From contig JAUMIR010000001.1 of NCBI GenBank assembly GCA_030847615.1, positions 366,288,687 to 366,352,686 of the forward strand: DNA of 64,000 nucleotides, given 5' to 3'. The stretch is from Gambelia wislizenii (lineage: Eukaryota > Chordata > Lepidosauria > Squamata > Crotaphytidae). Position numbers and translations under genes: made by a program. Below, in pieces: positions 1-64,000 of this stretch (position 1 is its first letter; every line of letters starts with the position of its first letter). Under the pieces are notes generated by a model. It searched no databases. It had not been told where the DNA came from and saw only the letters and a program-made list of their open reading frames with translations.

Positions 1-1662
1 TACTACCTGCAATGTTTTGACAGATGAAATGTACTGGGTAGATAAACAAAAGCCTGATCATTGCTACAATAGCAACAACTTGGCTAATAAAGGTCTCATT
101 TTGTCTCTTCAGCTAGTTTACAAGCAGTTCCACAAGTATTTTCCAGGCTGTCAATGTAGGCATAACTGAAAAGCTCATTGAAAGTAGAGGAAATGATTGA
201 CAACACTGATTGGATATACAGAAATCCTGTGTGAAAGGGCAGATCCACCCACCCTCCAATATAAAAGAATGACCTGTGTAGTCCTCTCTCACCTAAAATG
301 TTTCCTACATGTCTAGACCTGGAATATGAGTAACCTTTAGCCCTCCACAGGGCTGGTTTAAGGGTCCCACAGCACCCGCAGCTGTGGAGGCATAGCTGCA
401 GGGGGGAGCATCATAACCCTCCTACTTACTTCTTTCATTGCCTTGCCACTCCTTCCTCCCAGAGATATTCTAAGCCACGCCCTCCCATGAGGCCCCCTGA
501 TAGCCTGAGCTTCCCCATTCTCTCCCCATCCAAGTGGTCCTCGTAGCTCCATCCCTGCACCATCTAGTTTTGCAAAAGGAATGCTTCAAACTTTAGGTTC
601 GTTCTTGCAGGGGAAATAAAACTCAAACCACAGTCTGGCCATCCACCCCACCTCAGCCTCCACCATCAGCCAGGAGCTCCCAGCATGAGGTAGTGGCTGT
701 AGGCACCCTTTCCTCTCCACCTTCCTTCCCTCTCTCCCCAAGGATTGCCTGGCTGGAAATTCCAGTTCAAAGCCTTAGTATTATAGGCACTGGGAGCAGT
801 AGCCAATCACAAAAAATGACACCATCATTGCCCAGTATTTGTTTGGTTTCTGAGCGAGGCAGTCAATGCTAAGAGCTCACCAAAACTTAAAGGGACAACT
901 GATTTAGCTACTTTGGGATCGGGTCCCTCCAGATGTGTGTGAGTCTTTCACTCCCCAATCCTAGACCAGTGGCCATGCTGGTAGGGTCTTTGGGGAGTTG
1001 AAGCTCAAAACACCCAGAGGCCCAGAAGCCATCCTGATCTAGAGTATAGCCCATCTGGGAAGATGAACCTTCTTTTTCACAGGCCTTGGACAGTAGGCCT
1101 GCTCTTTTTTACAGACAGCTCCCTATCTAAAAGAACTACAGATTCAAGCCAGGAGCAAAGTGCTGGTCCCTAAACCTACTCAGCTGACCCTGTCAAGGAC
1201 CAACATTCACCACATCATCAAAGGTTCATTCACATACATCTCTTCCAATGGGCTGTATGAAGTTATTGGCTATCAATGCCTTTCTGCCATTTCCATGAGC
1301 CAAACAGACCAGTTTGCACACAACAGAAAAACTAGACACTGGTAACAAGTTGGATAAGGCATTTCAACCTCCCAGCAAATCCAGGGGCAAACTGTCAGGT
1401 CACCACATCCAACAAAACAATTTTGCAAGGAGACTCGAACATGAAGTCCCTGAATTGGAAGGTATCAGCAAGTGTAAAACAGTGAGACCTAAGGAAAAGG
1501 CCTCATCAAGAGCCAATTGCAACTGTTTCATGACAAGGAATGGCAATGTTGTAACAATTTCAGTTTTTAAAGCAAGTTCTAAAAGTTATACCACATACTG
1601 CCCTCTTGTGGCAAATCAAGTGTAATAACACCTGAGACTGGGACTTCATTATATGAGGTTTA
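1..1662. other. Intergenic, no gene recognised
   Basis: Downstream of SCUBE2. Bases 350-560 are rich in G+C and C+T and have a short open frame without a known family. Nothing else is supported. Confidence 0.6.
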
Positions 1663-1909
1663 ACCCTAAAGGCACTAGATCCTGTCTGGTCTTGAAAGCC
1701 CTGGTTAGTACTTGAATGGGAGACTGCCAAGGAATACCAGGTGCTGGAGGCTATATTTCAGAGGAAGGAACTTGGCAAAACCGCATCTGTGTATTTCTTG
1801 CATAAGAAAACCCTATGAAAGTCATTGAGTCACCATAAGTCGACAGGTAACTTGAAGGCACACACGGGCACATGGACATAAACACACACACACACACAAA
1901 ATCCTTTAA
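1663..1909 (+). mobile_element. 5S rRNA-derived SINE (5S-Sauria type)
   Basis: The head matches 5S rRNA: ggttagtacttgaatgggag and gaataccaggtgctgg. The box A region is deleted. The body ends in a tail, acttgaaggcacacac, shared with BovB-type 3' ends, then a CA run. Same family at 16761 and 40768. Confidence 0.85.
1889..1900 (+). repeat. (CA)n run
   Basis: Short CA microsatellite forming the tail of the SINE. Confidence 0.7.
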
Positions 1910-2077
1910 AACCACAAGGTAAAGCTACCCAATTTGGCCTCTATTAGCTTTGTTTACCTTATCCAGCATCTAAAATTATCTCCAAACTTGTCAATATATA
2001 GACTGCTTTGTTACTCTTTGTATTCTATCAACAAAAGAGCCACTAGGTTTATAGTGCAGTTTTGTATCTTGAAAATG

Positions 2078-2408
2078 AATCATAGAATCATAGAACTGTA
2101 GAGTTGGAAGAGACCACGAGGGCCATCCAGTCCAACCCCCTGCCATGCAGGAAATCACGATCAAAGCATCCCCGACAGATGGCCATCCAGCCTCTGTTTA
2201 AAGACCTCCAAGGAAGGAGACCCCACCACACTCTGAGGGAGTGTGTTCCACTGCCGAACAGCTCTTACTGTCAAAAAGTTCCTCCTAATGTTGAGGTGGA
2301 ATCTCTGTTCCTGGAGCTTGCATCCATTGCTCCGTGTTCCAGTCTCTGGAGCAGCAGAAAACAAGCCTGCTCCAACCTCAGCGTGACATCCCTTCAAATA
2401 CTTAAATA
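2078..2408 (-). mobile_element. CR1 LINE, 3' end fragment
   Basis: Starts on the plus strand with the reverse of the CR1 tail repeat (tcatagaatcatagaa) and runs through the 3' UTR-like region and end of ORF2. It is 5'-truncated, about 330 bp. Nearly identical stretches recur at 20400-20735 and 49898-50240. Confidence 0.9.
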
Positions 2409-3577
2409 AATATATATATTATTTATAACCTGATTATTCAAGAGTCAAACCTTATTGCTATTCTCACTCCCATAAAGCCTACAGGCTACTCCGAGAGAAA
2501 CTTACACTTCGCTTGTCTCACTTTCATCAACTTATATTCGACAAACTGCTCCAGAAGAAACACCACATTCTCTCACAGTGTTGTTCAAGAATGAGTTCTC
2601 ATTATCTTGTTAGTACAGACTGGATTTTGGAACTATAATGATGAATTTGAAAGTACATTAGTTAGACAAAAATATGTAAACAGCTCATTAATTACAAAAA
2701 AGGGATATTGTAGGTAATTTCAATTATATTGAAATTTATACTGGAATACTAAACTGCTGCTTAATGTTATTTTGCTCCAAATTGGCCATTAGCATCCTGG
2801 ACTCTTCTTGGGTGGCTGTTATTTCACTATATATTTTTATAGCTTGGAGGGGGGCTCATCTTTTTTTTAGGCATGTATAGGCCTGAAACAGATGAGAGGA
2901 TGCTAAAATGCCTCCAAATGTCCCAAAATGCTCACTACCTTCTCTGAGCCTTCTGTTTCTTAGACCCCATAAGTTAGGGGTTGGAGGCCATGAGGGTGAA
3001 AATGGGTACTTTGACTGAGCCATTTTCCTGTTTGTTTGAGCATAGCTAGCAGCCGAGAAAGCTACACATAGAAAATTAAGCTGCATGCTCCCTGTCACTA
3101 TTCTCTATTGACATGGACAAGAGGATCAATCCTGCCTGATATTCAGCTAGCATAGGAACTTCTGAGAATGTAAATGCCCAGGCTTACTCCTGTTCTACTT
3201 TAGTCAAGCTTCTTAGTACTGCCTATTGAACTGGCTATCCAGAGCTCTGAGGAACAAAGGCATGCTGTACATAAAGTACTGTCAATCCTACTTGAAAATC
3301 AGCTGAAAAACCTGATTCCCAAGCACAAGCTACTTGTCTTTCTTTCGTGTCCCTGCTAATACCACTTAATTCTTATGTAACATCTTCAACATCCCAATAA
3401 TGACTTCTCTGACTTCCTGGAATATCCAGTTCCAGATGCCCACATCCTATGTTCTGAGGGCCCCTCCTCAAGCTGTGTGTTTTCCAGCTATGTGCCTCAC
3501 TGTGCCACACTGTGCAATCACTCCAAATAGAACATTAGGTAAAGAGTGGCATTAACGATCCCATGTCCTCTTCAAGA
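2409..3577. other. Intergenic, nothing recognised
   Basis: A+T-rich sequence without coding frames of any family, RNA genes or clear repeats. Confidence 0.6.
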
Positions 3578-3627
3578 TGGGCCAGTGTGGTGTAGTGGTT
3601 TGAGCTCTGGACTATGACTCTAGGAGA
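3578..3627 (+). mobile_element. Sauria-type SINE, tRNA-related head only
   Basis: ccagtgtggtgtagtggttt and the following ctggactatgactc match the tRNA-derived head of the longer copies at 26157 and 51859. The body is missing. Confidence 0.75.
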
Positions 3628-4397
3628 AAAGCTATGGAAGCTTTTCTTTTTGAAAGTCTGTTGTCCCCTTTTGGATACTGTATGCAGGCACTCAACTACC
3701 TAGACTAAGCCATCAAAACATTACCAATACTTGGCTCCTTTTTGTTTTAGTTAAGACTGAAAGTAATTTGTCCTCTGGTAGAAAGCAGCCAGGATACTTT
3801 TGTGAAATCACAATTGAGCTAAATTCCCCCCTTGTAGTCTGGGAGGATTTATTCTCTAAAGATGGGATTGTTTGCACATGCATTTAGATGTGCCCTGCGC
3901 AAGTAAAGAAGTTATGGCATGGTATATTCTACTGTCAGACCTAATGTGGTGGTCAGAATGGAATGGTTTGGGAGTTGAATAGATGGGAAAGTTAATAGTT
4001 GGAGAAATCAGTTGAAAATTCAAACTGTTATGGTTATACAGTACTGCTTTATTATAGAATCACTGTATAAATAAAAACAGTCTCAAAAGAGGTGATCAAA
4101 TGTCTTACACAAGCATGGAACATATGAATACATACTTTGGATAACTAGTCTGTTTTATTCTAAGTATGTATCCATAGTTTACCCTACAAAATTGTAGGAC
4201 CCTTCTATATTGTACGTATCCAGTTGCAGTTCCCACCCTGTGTTGTGGAGACCTATACAATTCCTACAACTGTGGCTCTGTATATATGGCATTCCTATCC
4301 TTCCTACTTCACAAAATCTGTTTTGGCATCCTTGTAAAACACATATTTACCCACCTATTTTTAAATGATCTCATGCATTTGCAAGATATTTGCAAGG

Positions 4398-5223
4398 GTG
4401 CAAAGCTGATAGGTAAAGATTTGAAGCTCATCCACTGTAAAATGGTTGTCATCCCACAGAACGTAGTAGTGGGAACATCTGCTTGTACGTTGAATGCCAG
4501 CATGGTTGCATAGGTAGAAATCAAACTCAAAGGGATGAGTAATGTTTTTATTCATAGTTGTTTCTGCTGGGATACTCCCAGCTTTGCTAATCTTTTCATT
4601 CTTGTCAGCACAAAAAAGGAGTGTGTGAGATGTTGTTTCTGTCCAACAATGTAGGTGATGCATAGTTGGTAGTCCTTTTCCATTTTGATGCAGGCAACAC
4701 CAGCAGCCAGAAGCACATAGTGAAGGATCTGTGGGAGTTGTCTTTCTGGTACTCAGCTGTGGTAGATTGTGCGGATGGGCTTGAAGCAAGTGGACTTGTA
4801 GAACTGGATGAGGAGCTCTGTAACCATGTACAACAAGCCCTCTGATTTGCTGGGCACGCTAAACCTGCACACTGGCACAGTAATGGTTTGGGTAGCCATC
4901 CATGCCCATCACGACTGTTGCAGAAGGCTTCTTTTGATCACCTGCTCCCAGGAATATAACTAGGCTGTTGAAAAAAAGCAGAGTGCTGGTAGGGCACCAG
5001 AATGTTGTTGGCCCTTGAAGGCTTGACACTGATCTTGAGTCAGAGGTTGGAAAGCATCTGCAGTGATGTCTTCACCACATTCTTTACTTCCATGCACTGA
5101 GTGGCCATCCCTAGGAGTGTGTCCCTCATATGCTTTACCTCCACATACAATGGTGTCTTTCCTGACAGGATGATGATGATGATGAGCTGGAGCCCCAAGT
5201 AGGTGTTCTCTCCTAGCATTCAT
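4398..5223 (-). pseudogene. AGO1: Processed pseudogene of an Argonaute gene (AGO1-like)
   Basis: An intronless, frameshifted copy of the PIWI half of a vertebrate Argonaute. From high to low coordinates it reads [43 protein letters not shown], a TGA where Cys is expected, [42 protein letters not shown] and finally [30 protein letters not shown] and [16 protein letters not shown] with FTxDELQ fits AGO1 better than AGO2, AGO3 or AGO4 as I recall them. The segment after FLGA lacks the DVTHPPA stretch, which holds the first catalytic Asp of slicing Argonautes. Frameshifts occur near 5205, 4955 and 4650. The coding match stops after TYQLCH. No poly(A) tail or target duplication was recognised. Confidence 0.85.
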
Positions 5224-5347
5224 AGGGAACAGGAACTTCTGTACAAGCAACTAAACAGGCTGGATGAGGAGGGATGAAATGACTGAATCCCCCTGCCTGG
5301 GCAGCCTGGTTGGTTTCTGTGCTGTGCTACCATTCTGCTTTTTGGAG

Positions 5348-5592
5348 TACTATAGGACCCCCGTATCTGCTGGGGGTTGATTCTGAGAGGGGGGCATGGG
5401 ATACCGAAAACCATGGATAATAACAAACACCATTGAAAATAATGGGACTTCTGGTTTAAAATACCATAGAGTTGTCTTGGAGGACCTAGAAAATGGCTAG
5501 AGAGGACACATTTTCTAGGAAGACTCTATGGTAAGTATGCTGTTTTGTGTCCCATGGATAATTGAATCAGTGGATACAGGGGTCCTACTGTA
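5348..5592. mobile_element. pogo/Tigger-like MITE with TA target
   Basis: Inverted ends CTATAGGACCCCCGTATC (left) and CAGTAGGACCCCTGTATC (right, reversed) next to TA dinucleotides at 5348-5349 and 5591-5592. About 241 bp, non-coding. TA target and CAGTAG-type ends fit the pogo branch of Tc1/mariner. Confidence 0.75.
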
Positions 5593-5607
5593 GCTTGTGA
5601 CTTCAAT

Positions 5608-5690
5608 TATTTATTTGTTTGTGTATTCATTTAATACACTGCCTTTCTCCCAACATGAGATCCAAGATGGCTTACACCAAGGTTAAAACA
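5608..5690 (-). mobile_element. LINE/SINE 3' tail fragment (L2-like)
   Basis: Reverse of a tail that reads toward ggcttac...gggagaaaggc...tataaataa in other copies (51933-52005). Short and diverged. Confidence 0.45.
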
Positions 5691-5944
5691 AGACAGAACT
5701 ATAAACCTAGTGTTTAAAAAGTTAAAAGAAACTGTCATATTAAAGCACCATTAATTTTATAAATATTAAATTTAAATCATTTAAATAATTTCATTGTTAC
5801 CCTCTGTGCTCGGGAGTCTTGAAGACCCTCAAATTGTTGATCTTGAAGTGGGGAATTACTATACTTGACATGGCAAAGCAAGAGGGGACAACAGATAGCA
5901 GGGATCTTTTAACCAACTATGCCAGTACTAAGGAGGAGACATTA

Positions 5945-6475
5945 AGTTAGATAGTACAATTGTCTTTATTGGAAACAATAATATCAACAGCATTCATGCA
6001 GGACACTCATGCTAAGGCAATCATCCAAGGCTAATGAAAGCAGTAGGAAATATTTGGATAGGGGATACAGAGTGGGGAGTTTCAAGTAAGTGTTATGACA
6101 CCTGTCTAGCAGAGCAAAGATTGCGATGAAAACCAGCAGTGCAGAAGTCTGGAATCCAAAATGGCTACACCACTGGACGAAAGGCAGGAAGAAAGGAAGC
6201 GTAAGATCCCTTTCTTTGATCTTGGGTTTTCCCAAGACCTAGGAATGTTAGGCCGCCTACAGTCCACAGGAAGGGGATCTGTGCACACAGATTTATATAG
6301 CCAGAAATATATAGGGGTTTATATAGCCAGAAATAACCTCCAGGGCATGGATTTAGAGTTCGAGACAATTCTACTCTCCCAGGCCAATACAATAGGGTGG
6401 CCAAATAGTTACAGGTTGCTAAATATGTGCAAATCTGCATTTGAACAGAGCAAGCAAGTTTCAGGATTCAGATAA
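5945..6475 (-). mobile_element. Candidate solo LTR or LTR-like repeat
   Basis: On the minus strand a TATA-like site (ctatataaat, near 6292-6301) is followed about 320 bp later by AATAAA near 5968-5973, the spacing of an LTR promoter and poly(A) site. A 22-bp direct duplication (ttatatagccagaaata) lies at 6291-6334. No TG/CA ends with target duplications were fixed and no coding region is attached. Confidence 0.3.
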
Positions 6476-6540
6476 TTGCGAGAAGAAAGCAAAGGCAAAC
6501 CCCCTCTGAACAAATCTTGCAACAAATAAAAAAACATGAT

Positions 6541-6598
6541 AGGTTTGCCTTAGGGTCACCGTAAGCTGGAAATGACTTGAAGGCACAGAACAACAATG
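6541..6598 (+). mobile_element. BovB/Sauria SINE 3' tail fragment
   Basis: gggtcaccgtaagctggaaa followed by tgacttgaaggcacagaaca and acaa repeats. This is the tail shared by squamate BovB LINEs and their SINEs. Confidence 0.65.
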
Positions 6599-6849
6599 AA
6601 CACATCATAGGAAATTTCTAGGATACTTTTTGTGATGTGGCACTTCCATAAAGTGTATACACTGTACTGAAATTTTCAAGGCTGCAGCTGCACTGCTGTG
6701 AACTACCCTTGTTGAAATCTTAGGAAAAAATATATATACAGCATGTCCACACTGAATACAGCTCTGGTGTTGTGGCTCCTGCACTTCCAAGACATTTGGG
6801 CTGTGCATACTATCATCTCTAAGACCATTCTAAGAAGACCATCAAACTC

Positions 6850-7182
6850 ATGGACCTGGCCAAAGGGGAATACAAGACAATCCTTCTGGCACTTGTCATG
6901 CCCTGTGAACCTGATGAAGCTTTAGAGTCAGAGGAGCATATGGCAGGGAATGGCCCTAGGGACCCTGGCACAGGTTTATCTATACCTGTGCCAGCAGGGA
7001 ACCCTGACAACCTAGAGGCTCGAGCAGAGGAAGAGCCTGGTCCAAGTGGGTTGGCATCAGTCCCAGCAGAGAGTCCTGCCAATTCAGATAGAGACAAAGA
7101 AGAAGAGAGGGACTTACCTCCACCATTGTATACCCAGCAGCTAGCTCAAAAGGAAGCTCAAAGACTTTATGAGATTTTATGA
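6850..7182 (+). other. Open frame of 110 codons, unrecognised, with downstream AATAAA
   Basis: A Glu/Pro-rich frame ending LYEIL. The C-terminal part (DRDKEEERDLPPPLYTQQLA) looks like low-complexity coding sequence. A TATA-like run lies at 7227 and AATAAA at 7683 on the same strand. No domain is recognised. It could be the 3' part of an LTR retroelement or a chance frame. There is no evidence that it is a host gene. Confidence 0.25.
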
Positions 7183-7783
7183 GAAAAACCTGCTTGTTAA
7201 GAAACACCTGACAAAAGCCTTAATTGCTTTATATATGCTGGGAGAGGCAATGGAGGGTTTGTCAGAGATCAACTGATCTTCCTGGTGAAAGCTTCCTGCT
7301 GACTTTGGTGCCTGGATTCCGGTTATCTTGACTTCTGTTACCTTGACTCATGCTTAAACCTTGAACTGTCCCTGACTATTCTGCTGCCTGCTCCTGTTGA
7401 CTCACGGACTGCTTTGGACCCACGCTGACTGACTGCCATAAGCATCTGACCTTTTAGACTGTGTTACTGGACTAAATCTTTGACTGTGTTTGCATTCCTG
7501 TGAGCTAATTAACAGTTGGCTACCTGCCCAGACTAGTGCTGTTTATACTTTGCTGGTAACTAGTTGCTTTCCGGACAGCACTGAAGAACTTGTATTATGG
7601 CCAAGACCAATCTCAATGGTAATTTGTTTGTTTTAATGTTGCTGTTGAGGCAGTGCAACAGAGACACAATCCTTGTCACAGTCAATAAAAGAAAATAGCT
7701 TTCCAGTTTTTCTGCAACAGATACTCATCCAGTAGATCATACAATGATAGAAATGAAAGATCTGACAATGAAATAATTATATT
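7183..7783. other. Intergenic, probable repeat 3' region
   Basis: Low-complexity CTGAC-rich stretch (7300-7480) following the open frame at 6850, with AATAAA at 7683 on the plus strand. Confidence 0.35.
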
Positions 7784-7789
7784 TTTAAT
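7784..7789 (-). promoter_or_regulatory. Candidate SCUBE2 poly(A) signal ATTAAA
   Basis: ATTAAA on the minus strand about 112 bp after the SCUBE2 stop. No AATAAA occurs between the stop and this site. A second ATTAAA lies at 7632-7637. The true 3' end could be further downstream; transcript data would decide. Confidence 0.45.
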
Positions 7790-7900
7790 TAAAAATGTAC
7801 ACACTGTATACAATTAACTTGTGAACTTCCAGAAAAGTCCTCTATCATAACCAACCGCTGTTCAGTTAGGAACTTGGAAGTTTTCAAAATATAGTATCCA

Positions 7901-63319
<55,419 letters not shown>

Positions 63320-63757
63320 CTGAAAAATAATAAGTGTAAGATTGGTACTATCTATTTTTGGTCATCAAAACTGCACAGGTGATATTAAATAAAATCATGA
63401 TTTTAAAAAGCATCCAACAGGTTAGGTACTTAGTCTTACTCTCTCTGTCTCTGGGACACTAAAGAATCCAACACTACAGATGTGATTTACATAATTTTAA
63501 AAATATTTCGACATGCTTTATGGATATTTTCTGATGTGCTTTTTAATGGAAGTTTTATATATTCTTATGGCCACACCTAAAATTAAAATGGTTGAACAAC
63601 TTTCAAGGTTTCAACCTATTATTTGAAGTCTAATTATTCTAACACAATAGCCTTAAATTTTAATTCCCTTTCACTTAAAAGTGGTGAATTCAAGGTTTCA
63701 TCAGAGGTTATCAGTGCCAAAAGGGCAAACAGAATTAGTATATGACCTACAGAGGAA

Positions 63758-63828
63758 TAGGTGGCCCTTCAGATGTTGTTGTACTACAGCTCCTAATATC
63801 CCTCATCAATTATACTGGCTGGGAACAG
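63758..63828. repeat. Reptile-type interspersed repeat (actacaactcc family)
   Basis: cttcagatgttgttgtacta, cagctcctaatatccctcat, tactggctgggaacagcaat. Confidence 0.5.
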
Positions 63829-64000
63829 CAATGGTTCTTAACCTGTGGTTTGGGGACCTCCAGGGGTCCACAATGTCCTCACAGGGGGTCTGCAAAGGCT
63901 TGAAGGCTGCTTGGCCCACCTCTTCCCTGTATTAGTGTGGCCACATGACAGGAGCCAAGGCAAAGGCTGGTTGGCTGGCTTGGTCTGTGCATTGCCATTC
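63829..64000 (+). mobile_element. hAT-like repeat, left end (continues past window)
   Basis: atggttcttaacctgtggtt, gggtccacaatgtcctcaca. The gttcttaacctgtgg start resembles hAT MITE ends. The right end is outside the window. Confidence 0.45.

Noticed and set aside
6850..7182. Terminal exon of a plus-strand host gene
   Set aside because: No upstream exon or recognisable domain; composition is low-complexity. Kept only as an unassigned open frame.

Overview
The window is vertebrate nuclear DNA, almost certainly from a squamate reptile (lizard or snake). The coding content is one gene broken into short exons with GT/AG borders. The rest is interspersed repeats of squamate type: CR1 LINEs, a BovB/RTE LINE, an L1 LINE, 5S rRNA-derived SINEs sharing a BovB-like tail, tRNA-derived Sauria-type SINEs, and several DNA-transposon MITEs. 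There are no bacterial features, tRNA genes or CRISPR arrays.

The gene is SCUBE2 (signal peptide, CUB and EGF-like domain protein 2), on the minus strand. Nineteen coding exons can be read from 63319 down to the stop codon at 7901. Upstream exons (signal peptide, EGF1, EGF2) lie beyond the right edge. In gene order the window holds EGF3, EGF4, EGF5, a basic linker exon with a KRVKRR run, EGF6 to EGF9, four spacer exons, three cysteine-rich repeat exons, two CUB exons and two C-terminal exons. Every internal exon is phase 1-1 except the last two, and every splice border fits. One spacer exon that I recall from human SCUBE2, directly after EGF9, was not found.

Bases 1-7783 lie downstream of the gene. 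They hold a 5S-derived SINE, a CR1 tail, a pogo/Tigger-like MITE, an intronless decayed copy of an Argonaute gene (closest to AGO1), and LTR-like sequence. The introns carry two long CR1 copies (18.05-20.73 kb and 23.76-25.03 kb), a BovB copy split by a DNA transposon (12.2-13.5 kb), three copies of a second LINE family with a C-terminal zinc-finger-like motif (42.5, 49.5 and 61.5 kb), a truncated L1 with a clean 14-bp target duplication (59.0-59.8 kb), and two pairs of palindromic MITEs.

The most interesting structure is a pair of homologous DNA elements of 589 and 598 bp (12369-12957 and 57986-58583). They share terminal inverted repeats with the core GTCTANACRA starting at base 6, and both are flanked by 5-bp direct repeats. 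The younger copy is CpG-rich and carries a promoter-like core: inverted CCAAT, GC box, YY1-like site and a consensus 5' splice site. Coordinates of repeat ends are approximate unless a target duplication is stated. Family names rest on pattern recognition without a database search.
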